Assembly (NCBI RefSeq): GCF_000744705.1
Contig: NZ_JQML01000001.1
Span: forward strand, 5,466,017-5,530,016
Source of the DNA: Streptacidiphilus albus JL83
Lineage (GTDB): Bacteria > Actinomycetota > Actinomycetes > Streptomycetales > Streptomycetaceae
DNA length: 64,000 bases
Direction of reading: 5' to 3'
In this document: in pieces, positions 52,618-60,725 of the stretch
Position numbering within the stretch: the first letter of the stretch is position 1
Layout of the letters: every line of letters begins with the position of its first letter
Position numbers and translations under genes: made by a program
The notes under the pieces: model-generated
The model's input: only the letters and a program-made list of their open reading frames with translations
Database searches by the model: none
What the model was told of the DNA's origin: nothing

Positions 52618-53462
52618 CCAGCACCATCGAAACCGATCAGGACGCCACCGAACCTGCCTCCACCAAGGCCGCCAGCGGGCGTCGCACTGCCAAGCAGACC
52701 GCCTCCGACCTGGCGTTCTACGCCCGCGCGATGAAGGCCCCAGTGCTACTGGACGCCGCCGAACGCCTGGCCGAGCGGGCCCGGGCCGAAACGTGGACCC
52801 ACGCCGAGTACCTGGTCGCCGTCCTGCAGCGCGAGGTCGCCGCCCGCGAGTCCCACGGCGGCGAGGGCCGCATCCGCGCCGCCCGCTTCCCCGCGGTCAA
52901 GACCTTGGAGGAGCTCGACGTCACCCATCTGCGCGGCCTGACGCGCCAACAGCTCGCCCACCTGGGAACATTGGACTTCATCACGGGCAAGGAGAACGCC
53001 ATCTTCCTGGGCCCGCCCGGGACCGGGAAGACACACCTGGCCACCGGCCTCGCGGTCCGCGCCTGCCAGGCCGGACACCGCACCGCGTTCGCCACCGCCG
53101 CCCAGTGGGTCGACCGCCTCAAGGAAGCGCACGCCGCCGGACGGCTGCAGGACGAACTCGTCAAACTCGGCCGCTACCCGCTCATCGTGATCGACGAAGT
53201 CGGCTACATCCCCTTCGAGGCCGACGCCGCGAATCTCTTCTTCCAACTCATCTCCAACCGCTACGAACGCGCCAGTGTGATCGTCACCAGCAACAAGCCC
53301 TTCGGCCGCTGGGGCGAGGTCTTCGGCGACGAGACCGTGGCCGCCGCCATGATCGACCGCCTCGTCCACCACGCCGAGGTCCACTCCCTCAAAGGCGACT
53401 CCTACCGCATGCGCGGCCACGACCTGGGCCGCGTCCCCACCGCCGTCAACGAAACCAGCTAA
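52614..53462 (+). CDS. istB: IS21-family ATPase IstB
   Basis: 282 residues, AAA+ helper of IstA related to DnaC. Walker A GPPGTGKTHLATGLA (about 140), Walker B LIVIDEVGYIPFE, sensor motif VIVTSNKPFGRWGEVFGDE. An N-terminal extension of about 35 residues (STIETDQDATEPASTKAASG) precedes the usual start. Translation coupled to istA. Confidence 0.96.
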   Translation: MTSTIETDQDATEPASTKAASGRRTAKQTASDLAFYARAMKAPVLLDAAERLAERARAETWTHAEYLVAVLQREVAARESHGGEGRIRAARFPAVKTLEELDVTHLRGLTRQQLAHLGTLDFITGKENAIFLGPPGTGKTHLATGLAVRACQAGHRTAFATAAQWVDRLKEAHAAGRLQDELVKLGRYPLIVIDEVGYIPFEADAANLFFQLISNRYERASVIVTSNKPFGRWGEVFGDETVAAAMIDRLVHHAEVHSLKGDSYRMRGHDLGRVPTAVNETS

Positions 53463-53535
53463 TGAAGATCAACTGACGACCCGAGGGTCAGCGTTCAACC
53501 GGCGAAACTGGGTCAGAGTTCAGCCGCCGCCGACA

Positions 53536-53725
53536 CGGAGAAGCCATGGCCACTTCGGGTGCTGGGGGCAGCGCTGAGTCGATGCCCATGGGTGTGGGGG
53601 CTGGTACAGGAGGGCTGGGCGGCTCGGGCAGCAAGCGCCGAAGCCGCTGCTCCGGCCTGCTGCACGAGGACGAGGAAACTTGGGAAGCAGCCAGGCCAGC
53701 GGCCAATCCAGCCGTGATCGAGTAG
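53536..53725 (+). pseudogene. 3' remnant of the interrupted WXG/PPE-like gene
   Basis: From 53541 the frame GEAMATSGAGGSAESMPMGV, then GAGTGGLGGSGSKRRSRCSG and LLHEDEETWEAARPAANPAV, ends with a stop at 53723-53725. The HEDEETW-PA-PAVIE ending is typical of streptomycete WXG100/PPE-type proteins. It no longer has a start. Position 53536-53540 is the second copy of the target duplication. Confidence 0.85.
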
Positions 53726-53766
53726 TTTCGAGCTGACGGCAGGCTGTGAACACCAGGAGATTCAGA

Positions 53767-55047
53767 ATGGAATGGTCCGCATGTTGGCTGCTGCGCGTTC
53801 TGGCTGCGGCCTCTGCTGCGGTTACTCTGGCGGTGGGCACCATTTCCCCCGCATCAGCAACCGCTCCGGTCACTTCCATTCGGGCCAATGAGTGGTGGCT
53901 CCCTGCTATGCACGCTTCGGATGCGATCTGGCCTCGGTCGACGGGCGTTGGCATCACTGTCGCGGTGATTGACAGCGGCGTGGATTCCAATCACCCCGAT
54001 CTGGTCGGGCAGGTGCTGCCCGGTCAGAACTTCTCCGCCCTTCCCGGTGGTGCCGATAGCGATACGGACGGGCATGGTACGGGAATGGCGAGCTTCATCG
54101 CCGGGACGGGGAAAGGGCTAAACGGACAGGGGATGTATGGTCTGGCGCCCGCAGTAAAGATTCTCCCGCTGCGCGTGAGTGGGGTGGGGGATAATGAGCT
54201 CACCTTCTCGACATCCCTATCCGAGCAGTTGGTCGAGGCGATTCGATCTGCTGCCGACAGCAACGCCCAGATTATCAATATCTCGATGGGGCAGATCGAG
54301 GATGAATCCAACGTTCACGGCGCTATTGACTACGCGCTGGCCAAGGGAAAGCTGATCGTTTCTGCTGTCGGAAACGATGGCAGCGCTGGTAATCCGCTAG
54401 AATACCCCGCAGCCTTCCCCGGAGTTGTCGGCGTAGGGGAGACCACGCCGCAGTCCAACGTCGCTACCGAGTCGGAACACGGACCACAGGTGGCTTTGGT
54501 CGCCCCCGGTGGCGGAATGGTCCAAGACTGCGTAGGTCCCTCCGGGTACTGCACGAGCCATGGCACGAGTGACTCCACCGCTATCGTCTCCGCCTCAGCA
54601 GCCTTGATCTGGTCTGTTCACCCCACATGGACTGCCAACCAGATCATCCGTGTCATGATTAATACTGCGAACCATGCAAACGTCACTCCTGGCAATACAA
54701 ATCCCTATACCGGATACGGCGTGGTTCGTCCTCGTATCGCCCTCGTGACGCCCGGCGATCCTGGGGCGGCTGATGTCAACCCGCTCATCCCGGTCGCTGC
54801 TACCCAGTCTGCTGCGTCGCAGGCGAGCGCTGCTGCGGCCACTTCTCCGAACGGATCCGCATTGAAGGCGGGTGCGAAGACGGGTGGTGATTCGACTTCT
54901 TGGATTGTTGTCGCCATCGCTGTCGTGGCGATTATTCTCATCGCGGTCGTCGTGGCCTTGATCCTCATTCGCCGTCGCAATCGTCCTGGGCCGCCTCCGT
55001 CATCGGATCCTAATCCGAACGACCCGTACGCCCATCTGCCTGGCTGA
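53767..55047 (+). CDS. mycP: mycosin-type S8 serine protease (type VII secretion)
   Basis: 426-residue membrane-anchored subtilase. Signal peptide (WLLRVLAAASAAVTLAVGTI, cleavage near ASA). Catalytic Asp in VAVIDSGVDSNHPDL, His in DTDGHGTGMASFIAG, oxyanion Asn in VSAVGNDGSAGN, Ser in GTSDSTAIVSASAALIW (the motif reads GTSDST where most subtilases have GTSMAT or GTSFA). C-terminal membrane helix (IVVAIAVVAIILIAVVVALI) and a basic, Pro-rich tail. Mycosins stabilise the ESX machine and process substrates. ATG 53767 with AGGAGA; the earlier GTG 53746 has none. Many A/T-ending codons, unlike core genes. Confidence 0.88.
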   Translation: MEWSACWLLRVLAAASAAVTLAVGTISPASATAPVTSIRANEWWLPAMHASDAIWPRSTGVGITVAVIDSGVDSNHPDLVGQVLPGQNFSALPGGADSDTDGHGTGMASFIAGTGKGLNGQGMYGLAPAVKILPLRVSGVGDNELTFSTSLSEQLVEAIRSAADSNAQIINISMGQIEDESNVHGAIDYALAKGKLIVSAVGNDGSAGNPLEYPAAFPGVVGVGETTPQSNVATESEHGPQVALVAPGGGMVQDCVGPSGYCTSHGTSDSTAIVSASAALIWSVHPTWTANQIIRVMINTANHANVTPGNTNPYTGYGVVRPRIALVTPGDPGAADVNPLIPVAATQSAASQASAAAATSPNGSALKAGAKTGGDSTSWIVVAIAVVAIILIAVVVALILIRRRNRPGPPPSSDPNPNDPYAHLPG

Positions 55048-55388
55048 TCGATGTGCGGGTTCGTGGAGTGGCATGGATCGTATTCCCGATTTCCGTCATT
55101 CTGATCGGACTGCTTTCCGGGGCATGAGGATCTTGGCCGATGGTTGAGGTCCTGGGGTACTTCGAGCGGAGGTCACTGTTCAGTTGTTGGATGTGCGGCT
55201 TGAAGACCGTCGCCTTCGTCGGCCGGGACAGGATCTTCTGCCGGGTGGATCGGTCGTCGGGTCGGCTCCGTGGGGTGGTGGAGGCCTGTCCGTCGTTCGT
55301 TCGGGTGAAGGCGGCTGGAAATCTGTTCCGGCTGCGCACAGTGACGATCTAGCCTCCGCTGTGACGGAACGTCAGCGGGGAGGTCGTC
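55048..55388. other. 341-base gap without a supported gene
   Basis: Short frames exist (for example 55140-55352 with LGYFERRSLFSCWMCGLKT) but none has a ribosome site or codon bias. The end of the gap (GGGGAGGTCGTC) is the ribosome site of the next gene. Confidence 0.4.
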
Positions 55389-55721
55389 GTGGCTATGGGG
55401 TCGGGTGAGGGGCTGGCTGTTCGGCCGGAGGCGCTGGAGGGCGAGGCCCGGGTGCTGGGGGAGGCGGCGGAGGGGATCACCGCCGCGCTGGCCGTCGGCG
55501 CGGGCGGGCTGGCCGACGCGGTCGAGGCGTTGGGCGGATGGGAGAGCGGCGCAGCGTTGGAACGGTGCCGCGCGGCGTGGGTCGAGCGGCTGTCGGCGCT
55601 GGCAGCGGAGTTCGAGGATCGGGCCCGGCGGCTGCGGGAGACCGCAGGTAACTACCGCGAGGCCGAGCAGCGGGCGGTGGACGGGCTTCGCGAGCTGCCA
55701 CGGGCGGGGTGGGGACGATGA
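55389..55721 (+). CDS. small WXG100-like helical protein
   Basis: 110 residues. Two helices around a WES turn: EALEGEARVLGEAAEGITAA and VEALGGWESGAALERCRAAW, then VERLSALAAEFEDRARRLRE. Size and layout fit a WXG100/ESX-type protein that partners a larger effector; the stop overlaps the hydrolase start (ATGA), as for WXG-effector pairs. GTG 55389 with GGAGGT. High third-position GC, unlike the mycosin gene before it. Confidence 0.7.
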   Translation: MAMGSGEGLAVRPEALEGEARVLGEAAEGITAALAVGAGGLADAVEALGGWESGAALERCRAAWVERLSALAAEFEDRARRLRETAGNYREAEQRAVDGLRELPRAGWGR

Positions 55722-57298
55722 CGCCCACGGTCCGTCAGGTGGCCGCCGCCCCGGTGGAGCAGCTGTTTGCGGCCGGGGCTGCCGCCGGCGCGCTGTCCGA
55801 CCGGCTCGGGGAGCAGGCCGAGCTCCTGGTGGGCGCACGCCGGTCCAGCGGTGCGGCCTGGGAGGGTCGGGTCGCGCTGCTTGCGGCGTTGGACCTCGGC
55901 GGTCGGCACCTGCGGCTGGAGGCGGCAAGGGACGAGCTCCGCTCGTTGGCGACGTTGCTGGGCCTGGCGGCGGAGGAACTGGTGCCGGTCAGGACGGCTG
56001 CCCGGGCGGCCCTGAACGCTGCCGACCCGGCTGCAGGCCCGGCCGCCGCCCGGGCCGCCTGCGCGGCGGCGCTGGACGCCGCGCAGGCGGCCGACCGGCG
56101 GACGGCTGACCGGTTGTCACCGGCCACGCGGGAGGCCCGGGACGGCAGCGCTCTGGATCCGGCCACGGCCCGGACCGCGCTCGACCGTGCCACGGCGCTC
56201 GCCGCCGCCCGACTGCCGCCCGCAGGCAGCAGTCCGAGGCAGGTTCACGACTGGTGGGAGGGCCTGGACGCCGGTGAACGGCAGTTGCTCGTCCAGGAAC
56301 AGCCCGTGCTGGTCGGCAGTCTCGACGGCGTTCCCTGCGCCGCCCGTGACCTGGCCAACCGGCGACTGCTGGACCGGCTGATCGACGATGCCGAGGACAG
56401 CGGACGCCGGGACGGCCTGCTGGCCGTTCGCGACCGACTGGAGCGTGGCCCGACCGCCGGCGGTCCGCTGCTGCTGCTCGCCATCGGGACCGAGGGACAG
56501 GGGCGTGCCGTGCTCTCCTTCGGCGACCCCGACAGCGCCGACCACATCAGTGCCTACGTTCCCGGGATGGGCACCCGCGTCGCCGACGTCGCGGGCAAGG
56601 ACGCGGACCGGGCGCTCGCCGTCCGCCAGGCTGCGGGCTCGCGTGCGGCCTCCGTGGTCTGGCTCGGCTACGACCCTCCGCTCGCCGCTCGGGACGCGCT
56701 GTCGGACGGCCGTGCCGCCGCCGGTGCTGCCGGCTACAACCGGTTCCTGGCCGGGCTGCGTGCCAGCCACGACGGCCGGCCGCCGCACATCACCGCACTC
56801 GGTCACAGCTACGGCTCGCTCCTCGTCGGCCGGGCCGCCGCCCAGGCCGCCGGCGCCGACGAGGTGGTTCTCGTCGGCAGCCCCGGTACGGGCGTGGGGC
56901 ACGCCTCCGACCTGCAGGTGCCGCCCGGCCACGTCTGGGTCGGCGCGGCCCCGGACGACCCGGTGGCCCGGCTGCCTTCCCGACGCCGGGTGGCGGGCTC
57001 GCTGCTCGGCTCCCTGCCCGGGGTGCTGCCCACGGTGCTGCGCCTCACCGACCCCGGGCGGGAGACCTGGTTCGGCCGGAACCCCGTCGACCCCGGTTTC
57101 GGCGCCCGCCGCTTCCCCGTCGACGACGGCCCCGACACGGGCGGCATGGCCTCCGCGCACTCCCACTATCTCGACCCGGGCAGCCGCTCTCTCGCTGCCG
57201 TCGCACGCATCGTCACCGGCAGCGCCGGGGCACCCGTGTCGGCTGCGGAGTCACCCGTCCGTGCGATCGCCCTGGACCACCCGCAGGCGAAAGAATGA
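55718..57298 (+). CDS. DUF1023 alpha/beta hydrolase, probable T7SS-linked effector
   Basis: 526 residues. The first 180 residues are helical and Ala-rich (QLFAAGAAAGALSDRLGEQA, ARAALNAADPAAGPAAARAA), like an ESX-substrate head domain. The C-terminal part is an alpha/beta hydrolase: AVLSFGDPDSADHISAYVPG MGT region, nucleophile elbow ITALGHSYGSLLVGRAAAQ (GHSYGS), VVLVGSPGTGVGHASDL, and a final HSHYLDPGSRSL with the probable catalytic His. DUF1023 enzymes are frequent behind WXG100 genes in actinobacteria. ATG 55718. Confidence 0.85.
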   Translation: MTPTVRQVAAAPVEQLFAAGAAAGALSDRLGEQAELLVGARRSSGAAWEGRVALLAALDLGGRHLRLEAARDELRSLATLLGLAAEELVPVRTAARAALNAADPAAGPAAARAACAAALDAAQAADRRTADRLSPATREARDGSALDPATARTALDRATALAAARLPPAGSSPRQVHDWWEGLDAGERQLLVQEQPVLVGSLDGVPCAARDLANRRLLDRLIDDAEDSGRRDGLLAVRDRLERGPTAGGPLLLLAIGTEGQGRAVLSFGDPDSADHISAYVPGMGTRVADVAGKDADRALAVRQAAGSRAASVVWLGYDPPLAARDALSDGRAAAGAAGYNRFLAGLRASHDGRPPHITALGHSYGSLLVGRAAAQAAGADEVVLVGSPGTGVGHASDLQVPPGHVWVGAAPDDPVARLPSRRRVAGSLLGSLPGVLPTVLRLTDPGRETWFGRNPVDPGFGARRFPVDDGPDTGGMASAHSHYLDPGSRSLAAVARIVTGSAGAPVSAAESPVRAIALDHPQAKE

Positions 57299-57302
57299 CG
57301 AC

Positions 57303-58721
57303 ATGTCAGGAAATTCTCCGTTTCGTGTTCTTTCGGCCGTGGTCATCGGCACCACCACCGAGTACTACGACTTCTTCATCTACGGCACTGCCGCCGCCCT
57401 CGTCTTCGGTCGTACCTTCTTCCCCCACCTGACCCCGGTCGGCGGACTCCTCGCCGCCTTCTCCGTCTACGCCGTCGGCTTCATCGGCCGCCCCACCGGA
57501 GCCGCCTTCTTCGGACGCCTCGGCGACCGGCTCGGACGCAAGCCCGTGCTGATCTTCGCGCTGCTGCTCATGGGCCTGTCCACGGCCGCCGTCGGACTGC
57601 TTCCCGGCTACGCGGACTGGGGGGCCTGGTCGCCGGTGGCCCTCACCTGCCTGCGCTTCCTCCAGGGCGTCGGCCTCGGCGGCGAGTTCGGCGGGGCCTC
57701 GCTCTTCGCCACCGAACACGCACCGCCGGGCCGACGCGGCCGCTACGGAGCCTTCATCCACCTCGGCCCCTGTCTGGGCTTCGCGCTCGCCACCGGATTC
57801 TTCCTGGTCCTGTCCGCGAAGCTGCCCCCGGCCGACTTCGAGGCATGGGGCTGGCGGCTGCCGTTCCTCGCCTCGACCGGTCTCGTCGCCTTCGGTCTCG
57901 TCGCCCGGATCCGGGTGCAGGAGTCCCCGGCCTTCCTCGCGCTGGCGGCGGCCGCCGACGCCGCTGCGACCGCGCCCCCCGCCGCCGTATCCACCACCGT
58001 TGAAGGCACCGTCGCAGTCAGTGCTGAAGCCACCGCCGGAAACGACGTCGAAGCCGGTGCCGGTCGTGCTGCCGAAGTCGGTCCGCTCAGCACCGTGCTG
58101 CGCGTGCACACCCGGCCGCTGCTGCTCGGCGCGGGCACGGTGATGGCCGGGTCCATGTTCTTCTACACCACCACGACCTGGGCCCTGTCCCACGCCACCC
58201 GCGACCTCCACATCCCCAGCACCCGGATGCTGGTCCTGCTGCTCATCGCCAACTTCGTGCTCGGAGGCGCATCCTTCGTCGGCGCGCTGCTCTCCGACCG
58301 TCACGGGCGCCGACGCGTCATCCGATGGGGTGTTGTCGCCGCACTGGCGTGGTCACCGCTGCTGATCCCGCTGCTGGACACCGGCAGCAGCCCGCTGATG
58401 CTGCTCGGCCTCGTCGGGGCGATGGCCTCCCTCGGTCTGCTGCTCGGACCCGCGCCCGCCTTCCTGCCCGAACTCTTCCCGGCCGCCGTGCGCTGTTCCG
58501 GGGCGTCCCTCACCTACAACCTCGGCTCGCTCGTCGGCGGAGCCGTCGCACCGCTGCTGGCGACCCGGCTGACCGCGAGTTTCGGCTCCTTCGCGGTGTC
58601 CTGGTACCTGGCCGCGATGTGCTGTGTCTCGCTGCTCTGCCTGCGTGCCCTGGCGATCAACAGCGTTCCGGACGGGCTGCTCGGGGCCGCACCCGACGCG
58701 ATTTCGTATTCGGGGCGGTGA
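57303..58721 (+). CDS. MFS transporter, metabolite:H+ symporter type
   Basis: 472 residues, 12 membrane segments. Begins SAVVIGTTTEYYDFFIYGTA AAL, the signature of the MHS family (ProP/ShiA/KgtP-like), with GAAFFGRLGDRLGRKPVLI (motif A) and RFLQGVGLGGEFGGASLFATE. The central cytoplasmic loop has an Ala/Thr/Val/Glu insertion of about 65 residues (SAEATAGNDVEAGAG). Substrate unknown, probably an organic acid or compatible solute. Starts four bases after the DUF1023 gene. Confidence 0.88.
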   Translation: MSGNSPFRVLSAVVIGTTTEYYDFFIYGTAAALVFGRTFFPHLTPVGGLLAAFSVYAVGFIGRPTGAAFFGRLGDRLGRKPVLIFALLLMGLSTAAVGLLPGYADWGAWSPVALTCLRFLQGVGLGGEFGGASLFATEHAPPGRRGRYGAFIHLGPCLGFALATGFFLVLSAKLPPADFEAWGWRLPFLASTGLVAFGLVARIRVQESPAFLALAAAADAAATAPPAAVSTTVEGTVAVSAEATAGNDVEAGAGRAAEVGPLSTVLRVHTRPLLLGAGTVMAGSMFFYTTTTWALSHATRDLHIPSTRMLVLLLIANFVLGGASFVGALLSDRHGRRRVIRWGVVAALAWSPLLIPLLDTGSSPLMLLGLVGAMASLGLLLGPAPAFLPELFPAAVRCSGASLTYNLGSLVGGAVAPLLATRLTASFGSFAVSWYLAAMCCVSLLCLRALAINSVPDGLLGAAPDAISYSGR

Positions 58722-58743
58722 CCAGGTATTGTCTTCCTCGTTC

Positions 58744-58816
58744 GCCCCTATAGCTCAGTCGGTAGAGCGTCTCCATGGTAAGGAGAAGGTCTGCGGTTCG
58801 ATTCCGCATGGGGGCT
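58744..58816 (+). tRNA. tRNA-Thr (anticodon GGT)
   Basis: Acceptor GCCCCTA pairs with TGGGGGC; D arm GCTC/GAGC; anticodon stem TCTCC/GGAGA with loop ATGGTAA giving GGT; T arm TGCGG-TTCGATT-CCGCA; discriminator T, no encoded CCA. No duplicate of its 3' end is visible nearby. Confidence 0.97.
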
Positions 58817-58824
58817 CAACAGGA

Positions 58825-58861
58825 CCGCAGGCCCCCCGCCCACTGGGCGGGGGGCCTGCGG
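58825..58861 (+). terminator. hairpin after tRNA-Thr
   Basis: Perfect 17-bp stem (arm CCGCAGGCCCCCCGCCC) with a three-base loop, nine bases past the tRNA. Confidence 0.85.
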
Positions 58862-58919
58862 CGTTCCGGGTCCAGGCCCGGGCCCGAGCCCATCCGAGCC
58901 TGTCCGAGCCCAGTCGGGC

Positions 58920-59579
58920 TCAGCCGGTCGGAGGCACCAGTACGACGATCCGTCCGGCGCGCCCGCGCGAGGCCTTGATCAGCTCCCCGTTGGGCCGGTC
59001 GTTGACCTCGATCCGGCGGCGCGTTCGTTCCGTCGAGGAGCCGTTGCCGGAGTGGCGCTCCCGCAGTCGCGTTTCACGCAGCTCGTCCGGAGCGTCGACG
59101 TACCAGAGCTCGTCGAGCAGCGCCGCGGCCTCCCGCCAGCCCGGCGCGTCCAGGGCCAGGTAGTTGCCCTCGGTCACCACCAGCCGTACCCCCGGGGCCA
59201 CCACGTGCCGCGCCGCGACCGGTTCGTGCAGCATCCGGTCGTAGTCCGGCAGGTAGACCGGGTGGCTCGGCAGCGGCTCACCGATCAGCCGGTTCAGCAG
59301 TGCCACGTACCCGTGCACGTCGAAGCTGGGCGGCGATCCCTTGCGGTGCGTCAGGCCGAGGCGTTCCAGCTGGATTTCGGACAGATGGAAGCCGTCCAGC
59401 GGCAGATAGGCGGCAGTGTCAGTGCCGAGGCGTAGGTTGATTTCGTCCACACATGCTCGGGCGAGCGTGGACTTCCCGGCGGCCGGGGGTCCGCACAGCC
59501 CGAGCAGACGTCGCCCGGGACGGTCGAGCAACCGGGCGACGTCGGACACCAGCGAGTCGAAAACGTCCATGGACGGCAT
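58920..59579 (-). CDS. P-loop nucleoside/uridine kinase-like protein
   Basis: 219 residues. Walker A GLCGPPAAGKSTLA, then the YLPLDGFHLSEIQLERLGLT segment with RKGSPPSFDVHGYVALLNRL and VYLPDYDRMLHEPV, VVTEGNYLAL, and a lid ETRLRERHSGNG. This is the pattern of the uridine kinase/PanK-like family (FrcK/YggC-type). Substrate unknown. ATG 59579 with GGAAGG eight bases upstream; M33 alternative at 59570. Confidence 0.85.
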   Translation of the reverse strand: MPSMDVFDSLVSDVARLLDRPGRRLLGLCGPPAAGKSTLARACVDEINLRLGTDTAAYLPLDGFHLSEIQLERLGLTHRKGSPPSFDVHGYVALLNRLIGEPLPSHPVYLPDYDRMLHEPVAARHVVAPGVRLVVTEGNYLALDAPGWREAAALLDELWYVDAPDELRETRLRERHSGNGSSTERTRRRIEVNDRPNGELIKASRGRAGRIVVLVPPTG

Positions 59580-59722
59580 GCTCCCAGCCTTCCGGGGCCC
59601 CGGGGTGGACCCTGTCCGCTCCAAGTAATTCAGACGGGCAGCGCGGAACAGTGGCGGCCGGTGCACGGTATGCGTTGTGATGGTGCGTCACAGCCGGAGA
59701 CGGCCCGGCGAGAGGGGGCACC

Positions 59723-60391
59723 GTGGGCGTACGTCTCGTGGTGATGGACGACCACCGGTTGCTGGCCGAGGCATTGGCCGCAGCCCTGCAGTTACGCGGC
59801 CACCGAGTCCTGGCCGTCGGCACGCCGGTGGGCGTCGCCGCCGACCTGGTGGTGAACCGCCGACCCGAAGTGTGCCTGCTCGGCGTCGCCCACCCGGAGG
59901 ACCCCACCGTCTTCGACGTGGTGCGCCGCATCCGCCGTGAGCGACCCGAGGTCTCGGTCGTGGTCATGGGCAATGTCACCCACCTCTCCGGGGTCGCCGC
60001 GGCCTTCGCCGCCGGCGCGGCCGGATACGTCCGCCAGGACGAGCGGATCGAAGTCGTCGAACGCGCCCTCACCCGGGTCCGCTCCGGCGAGGCCGCGGTC
60101 GCCCCGGATCTGCTCCAGCAGGTGTTCGAGCACCTGCTGCGCCCGGTGGCCGAGCCCGACGACGAGGCGGTCCGCCTGCTGCGTCTGCTGACCCGACGTG
60201 AGGTCCAGGTGCTGAAGCGGATCGCCGAGGGCGAGGACACCCGAGCCATCGCCGAGGGCATGGCCATCGCCCCCAGTACGGCCCGCACCCACGTCCAGCG
60301 CGTCCTGATGAAGCTCGGCGCCCGCACCCGCCTCGAAGCCGCCGCGCTCGCCGCCCGCACCGGTCTGCTGGAGCTGACCGACAACATGTGA
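59723..60391 (+). CDS. atypical LuxR-type response regulator without phospho-Asp
   Basis: 222 residues. Receiver-like domain 1-125 keeps the acidic pair (VMDDH, 9-10), but the phospho-acceptor position reads VCLLGVAHPED, Gly54 for Asp, the switch Thr/Ser position is MGN, and the conserved Lys is Arg104 (GYVRQDE). LuxR HTH about 155-215: LTRREVQVLKRIAEGEDTRA, IAEGMAIAPSTARTHVQRVL. It cannot be phosphorylated in the usual way; likely an orphan regulator controlled by another input. No kinase adjacent. Confidence 0.85.
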   Translation: MGVRLVVMDDHRLLAEALAAALQLRGHRVLAVGTPVGVAADLVVNRRPEVCLLGVAHPEDPTVFDVVRRIRRERPEVSVVVMGNVTHLSGVAAAFAAGAAGYVRQDERIEVVERALTRVRSGEAAVAPDLLQQVFEHLLRPVAEPDDEAVRLLRLLTRREVQVLKRIAEGEDTRAIAEGMAIAPSTARTHVQRVLMKLGARTRLEAAALAARTGLLELTDNM

Positions 60392-60671
60392 GAGCGGGCC
60401 GCCGCCCCGGGCGCGGCCGGCCCGTACGGACGACGCCGTGCCGCGCGCCCGACCCGGACGCGCCACCCGCATGCCGCACCCGTATCCGCAGCCGCATGCG
60501 CCACCCGGGCACCGCACTGGGACGCGATCCGCCCCCTGCCGGCTCACCCCACGCCGTCGCTCACCACGCCGTCGCTCGCCGTACCGCCGGTCGGTTGCCC
60601 GTCCGCCGCCGGTTGCTCGCGCCTGCCCCGCACAGAATGCAGCCGCCCACATCTGTTGAGAAGTGAGCACT

Positions 60672-60687
60672 TGTGTTTGAATGTGTT
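60672..60687 (+). promoter_or_regulatory. possible DeoR-type operator before galT
   Basis: TGTGTT at 60672-60677 and again at 60682-60687, one helical turn apart, within AT-rich TTGTGTTTGAATGTGTTGG. Sugar operons in streptomycetes often use DeoR-family repressors at such repeats. Inference only. Confidence 0.3.
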
Positions 60688-60725
60688 GGCATGCGGTTCG
60701 AGTAGGTGTGAAGGTGGAGCCACGA

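Larger units (their letters stand above)
51238..53535 (+). mobile_element. complete IS21-family insertion sequence (2298 bp)
   Basis: Left end TGTCGGCGTCGGGTGAATCC and right end (complement) TGTCGGCGGCGGCTGAACTC form imperfect terminal inverted repeats starting TGTCGGCG. Each end also has internal CTGACC motifs (left 51258 and 51285 area; right near 53484 and 53510), like the multiple repeats of IS21. istA and istB are both full length. The flanks carry the 5-base duplication CGGAG (51233-51237 and 53536-53540). Insertion is therefore clean and probably recent. Confidence 0.93.

Noticed and set aside
55140..55408. Small frames in the gap after the mycosin gene
   Set aside because: Frames conflict with each other, lack ribosome sites and have uneven codon use.
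58744..58816. Integration site at tRNA-Thr
   Set aside because: No second copy of its 3' end and no integrase nearby.
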